NCBI GenBank assembly: GCA_946407705.1
Contig: CAMJPC010000001.1
Location: forward strand, 363,896-427,895
Direction of reading: 5' to 3'
DNA length: 64,000 nucleotides
DNA from: an uncultured Clostridia bacterium
Lineage (GTDB): Bacteria > Bacillota > Clostridia > Saccharofermentanales > Saccharofermentanaceae
Under the pieces are notes generated by a model. That model did no database searches, was not told where the DNA came from, and worked only from the letters and a program-made list of their open reading frames with translations. Numbering within the stretch: the first letter of the stretch is position 1; every line of letters begins with the position of its first letter. The position numbers and the translations under genes were made by a program. Shown here in pieces: positions 62,098 through 64,000 of this stretch.

Positions 62098-63170
62098 CAG
62101 TCTTTATCTTCGGAATCCTTTTCTTTTTTGTTTTCGTCTTCAGACTCTTCGTCGTCTTCAGACTTGGGCTTATCTGCCTTTTCGGATTTCTCCTCAGGCT
62201 CTTCACCGGACTCTTCTTCGTCCACGGACTTCTCTTTGTCTTCAGACTTTTCTTTATCTTCGGATTCCTCTTCTTCCTCCTCTGCGGCAGCCTTTGTGTT
62301 GTCAATGTAAAGCTTTGCAGGGAACGGGATCTTCTCGAAATTCTTCAGGTGAGCATAAGCGATGTAGAAAAGACCGAAGAATACGAGGAACAGTGAGAGT
62401 GCCTGTGAAACGCGTATACCGGTTCCGCCCACATAAAGCGAATCCGTTCTGAGGCCCTCGATAAAGAAACGTGCTGCGCCGTAAAGAATGAAATAAGCGC
62501 ATGTCGTCTCGAATCTGTGGGAGCTCTTTTTCCTTACCTGAAGGAGAATGAAGAATATGATCAGGTCGAAAAACGATTCATACAGGAATGTCGGATGAAC
62601 GGGAGACAAAGCTACCAGCTCGGGATGATTCATTGCGGTGTAAGCTCTGATGGATTCGCTCCACATACCCCAGGGCATTGTCGTAGTTGAGCCGAAAGCT
62701 TCCTGGTTGAAGAAATTGCCCCAGCGTCCGATTGCCTGGCCGAGCGGCAGATATACAACGCAGTAGTCGGCAAGGGATGTGAAAGGGATCTTGCGGATCT
62801 TGCACATGATCAGGAGACCGAGGAGGCATGCGATGATGCCGCCGTAGACCGCGAGGCCGCCGGCTCTTGTATCAAAAATGCTCTTGAGATCGCCTGCGTA
62901 AACTTCCCAATTGAATATGACATAGTAAGCACGGGCTCCGATTATGGCACAGGGGATCGTTACGAGCATGGTGTCGTAGATGAGAGAGTCGGGGAAATTG
63001 TTCTTCTTCGCCTGCTTAAGAGCAAGAACGATGCAGAGAACAAGTGCCAACGCTATCAGGATGCCGTACCAGTAGATCTCGAAATTGCCGATCGAAAAGG
63101 CGACCGGATTGACATCAAACTTGATTCCGAGACCCGGAAACTGTACTTCTTCGTAATTGATCAGATTCAT
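62097..63170 (-). CDS. lgt: Prolipoprotein diacylglyceryl transferase with acidic tail
   Basis: 357 residues. The Lgt core (about 1-290) has seven membrane helices, GRWGNFFNQEAFG (the signature with Arg and Asn) and HPTFLYES. It adds diacylglycerol to lipobox cysteines, needed by the lipoproteins at 1, 27463 and 28086. Unusually, residues 294-357 form a tail of Glu/Asp/Lys/Ser repeats (KSEDKEK-type), absent from most Lgt proteins. First gene of lgt-rodA-fusion. GGGAG precedes ATG 63170. Confidence 0.92.
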   Translation of the reverse strand: MNLINYEEVQFPGLGIKFDVNPVAFSIGNFEIYWYGILIALALVLCIVLALKQAKKNNFPDSLIYDTMLVTIPCAIIGARAYYVIFNWEVYAGDLKSIFDTRAGGLAVYGGIIACLLGLLIMCKIRKIPFTSLADYCVVYLPLGQAIGRWGNFFNQEAFGSTTTMPWGMWSESIRAYTAMNHPELVALSPVHPTFLYESFFDLIIFFILLQVRKKSSHRFETTCAYFILYGAARFFIEGLRTDSLYVGGTGIRVSQALSLFLVFFGLFYIAYAHLKNFEKIPFPAKLYIDNTKAAAEEEEEESEDKEKSEDKEKSVDEEESGEEPEEKSEKADKPKSEDDEESEDENKKEKDSEDKD

Positions 63171-63257
63171 ATTGCGCTCCCTTACTTGAAAGGATTAGAA
63201 TAACATTTGCATATATTACCACAAAAAGAATAATAAGATAGGGCAAGGACAAGGATT

Positions 63258-63812
63258 ATGGCTAAAGTTGCGATTTTTATAGCTGACGGCTCCGAAGAAG
63301 TTGAAGCAATAACCCCGGCAGACATATTAAGACGTGCACAGATCGACTGTGACATCATTTCGGTAATGCCTTCGAAAACGATCACCGCTTCAAGGGGCAT
63401 CGTCATCACAGCTGACAAGCAGATCGATGAGATCGTTTTTGACGATTATGACATGCTGGTCCTCCCCGGCGGTATCAAGGGAACCGAGAATCTCGGCAAT
63501 ACAAAGAAACTTACTGACGAAGTCGTCAGATTTAACGGCGAGGGCAAGGGAATCGCTGCCATCTGCGCAGCTCCCACCATTTTCGCAAACCTCGGCCTGC
63601 TCGAAGGCAAGCACTCGACCTGCAATCCCGGTTTCTGGGATGTCCTCTCTTCCAAGGGCGCCGATCTCGACAAGGATGCCAAGGCAGTCATCTGCGGAAA
63701 TATCATCACGAGCCAGGCTATGGGGACCTCCGTTCCCTTCGGTCTTGCCATCGTGGAATACTTCCAGGGCAAGGAAGCTGCGGATATAATGAAGGGCAAA
63801 ATCTGTTTTTGA
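63258..63812 (+). CDS. DJ-1/PfpI family protein
   Basis: 184 residues. VAIFIADGSEEVEAITPADILRRA and AAICAAPTIFANLGLLEGKHSTCNP have the conserved Glu and nucleophile Cys of the YajL/DJ-1 subgroup. Such proteins act as glyoxalases or protein/nucleotide deglycases; activities are debated. GGACAAGG precedes ATG 63258. Divergent from lgt. Its stop codon overlaps the -35 box of tRNA-Ser. Confidence 0.9.
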   Translation: MAKVAIFIADGSEEVEAITPADILRRAQIDCDIISVMPSKTITASRGIVITADKQIDEIVFDDYDMLVLPGGIKGTENLGNTKKLTDEVVRFNGEGKGIAAICAAPTIFANLGLLEGKHSTCNPGFWDVLSSKGADLDKDAKAVICGNIITSQAMGTSVPFGLAIVEYFQGKEAADIMKGKICF

Positions 63813-63836
63813 CAGTAATTTGAAAGTTGCTATAAT
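63809..63836 (+). promoter_or_regulatory. Promoter of tRNA-Ser overlapping the DJ-1 stop
   Basis: Perfect TTGACA (63809-63814) and TATAAT (63831-63836), 16 bp apart. The TGA of TTGACA is the stop codon of the preceding gene. Start of transcription near 63843. Confidence 0.75.
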
Positions 63837-63847
63837 ATAACGGCTAC

Positions 63848-63938
63848 GGAGACGTATCGAAGTGGTCATAACGGGGCGCACTCGAAATGCGTTTATCGGG
63901 CAACTGATACGTGGGTTCGAATCCCACCGTCTCCGCCA
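63848..63938 (+). tRNA. tRNA-Ser(CGA)
   Basis: Class II tRNA of 91 nt. Acceptor GGAGACG/CGTCTCC, G73, encoded CCA; anticodon stem GCGCA/TGCGT with loop CTCGAAA, anticodon CGA (codon TCG); long variable arm TATC-loop-GATA; T-arm GTGGG-TTCGAAT-CCCAC. Confidence 0.95.
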
Positions 63939-63945
63939 ACAACAA

Positions 63946-64000
63946 TGAAGTTACCCCCATAAGTTGGACAGATGTTACAATTTATGGGGGTACTTTTATG
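63946..64000 (+). mobile_element. Possible left end of an IS3/IS150-like insertion sequence
   Basis: TGAAGTTACCCCCATAAGTTGGACAG-like sequence begins with TG and resembles terminal repeats of IS150-group elements (TG...ACCCC...AAGTT.GACA). It is 8 nt after tRNA-Ser. ATG at 63998-64000 would start the transposase OrfA. ACCCCCATAA (63953-63962) is repeated inverted at 63982-63991, so an alternative reading is a hairpin terminator for the tRNA followed by TACTTTT. The window ends here. Confidence 0.4.

Overview
The window reads as chromosomal sequence from a low-to-mid-GC Bacillota, most likely class Clostridia. The support is indirect: a tRNA-Trp type T-box in front of trpEGDCFBA, Gram-positive style Shine-Dalgarno sequences (AGGAGG), compact operons, an EFR1-type ferredoxin/flavodoxin protein, many small membrane proteins and GGDEF sensors, and an mltG-U32 gene order known from B. 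subtilis. I cannot name the genus. Nothing suggests a plasmid or prophage. The only likely mobile DNA is an IS3/IS150-like left end at the right edge.

Layout. 1-7400 is mostly minus-strand small operons: a truncated lipoprotein and a LUD-domain protein, an anion permease with a DUF523 protein, one very small type IV pilin-like protein on the plus strand, two unknown soluble proteins, and a four-gene membrane cassette (two small membrane proteins, an MFS carrier and a tiny membrane protein that appears frameshifted in a C5 tract). 7449-18289 holds a SulP transporter, a five-gene ABC/two-component module with probable response-regulator repeats in its promoter, a divergent ABC exporter, an EFR1 protein with an NAD(P)-binding partner, and a tandem cyclic-nucleotide-binding protein. 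18491-24484 has a MerR regulator with a textbook 19-bp-spacer operator, a VanZ-like protein, and a tight five-gene oxidoreductase operon facing a ProC-like gene. 24599-34834 has an acetyltransferase, two GGDEF proteins with different metabolite-sensing front ends, two lipoproteins (one an L,D-transpeptidase), an orphan HerA-like ATPase, a YdcF protein and a DUF4037 protein.

35577-43619 is a complete tryptophan operon, trpE-G-D-C-F-B-A, with peptidase T as its last gene. It is controlled by a T-box whose specifier loop carries TGG and whose bulge (TGGC) matches a G73 tRNA end. The leader also contains a second antiterminator-like fold with the same TGGC bulge, which is the most unusual regulatory feature I found.

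43629-57214 is a long minus-strand housekeeping run: tRNA-Gln(CTG), a DUF2809 protein, a CAT-like acyltransferase, an RluA-type pseudouridine synthase, murI, a DUF1934 protein, rpmF, der, typA, mltG, a U32 peptidase (probably tRNA hydroxylation), a polyprenyl-phosphate sugar transferase and a large DUF4012 protein. 57284-63812 has a family-4 uracil-DNA glycosylase divergent from an RsuA-type pseudouridine synthase, then an operon lgt-rodA-(sucrose-6-phosphate hydrolase/fructokinase fusion), then a DJ-1/PfpI protein and tRNA-Ser(CGA).

I see no CRISPR array, rRNA, replication origin or recognisable defence island. The best candidates for something new are the doubled discriminator fold in the trp T-box, the one-chain invertase/fructokinase, the mini-pilin, the orphan HerA ATPase, and the LacI-sensor diguanylate cyclase without a DNA-binding domain. 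All calls are from reading the sequence by eye; no database search was run.
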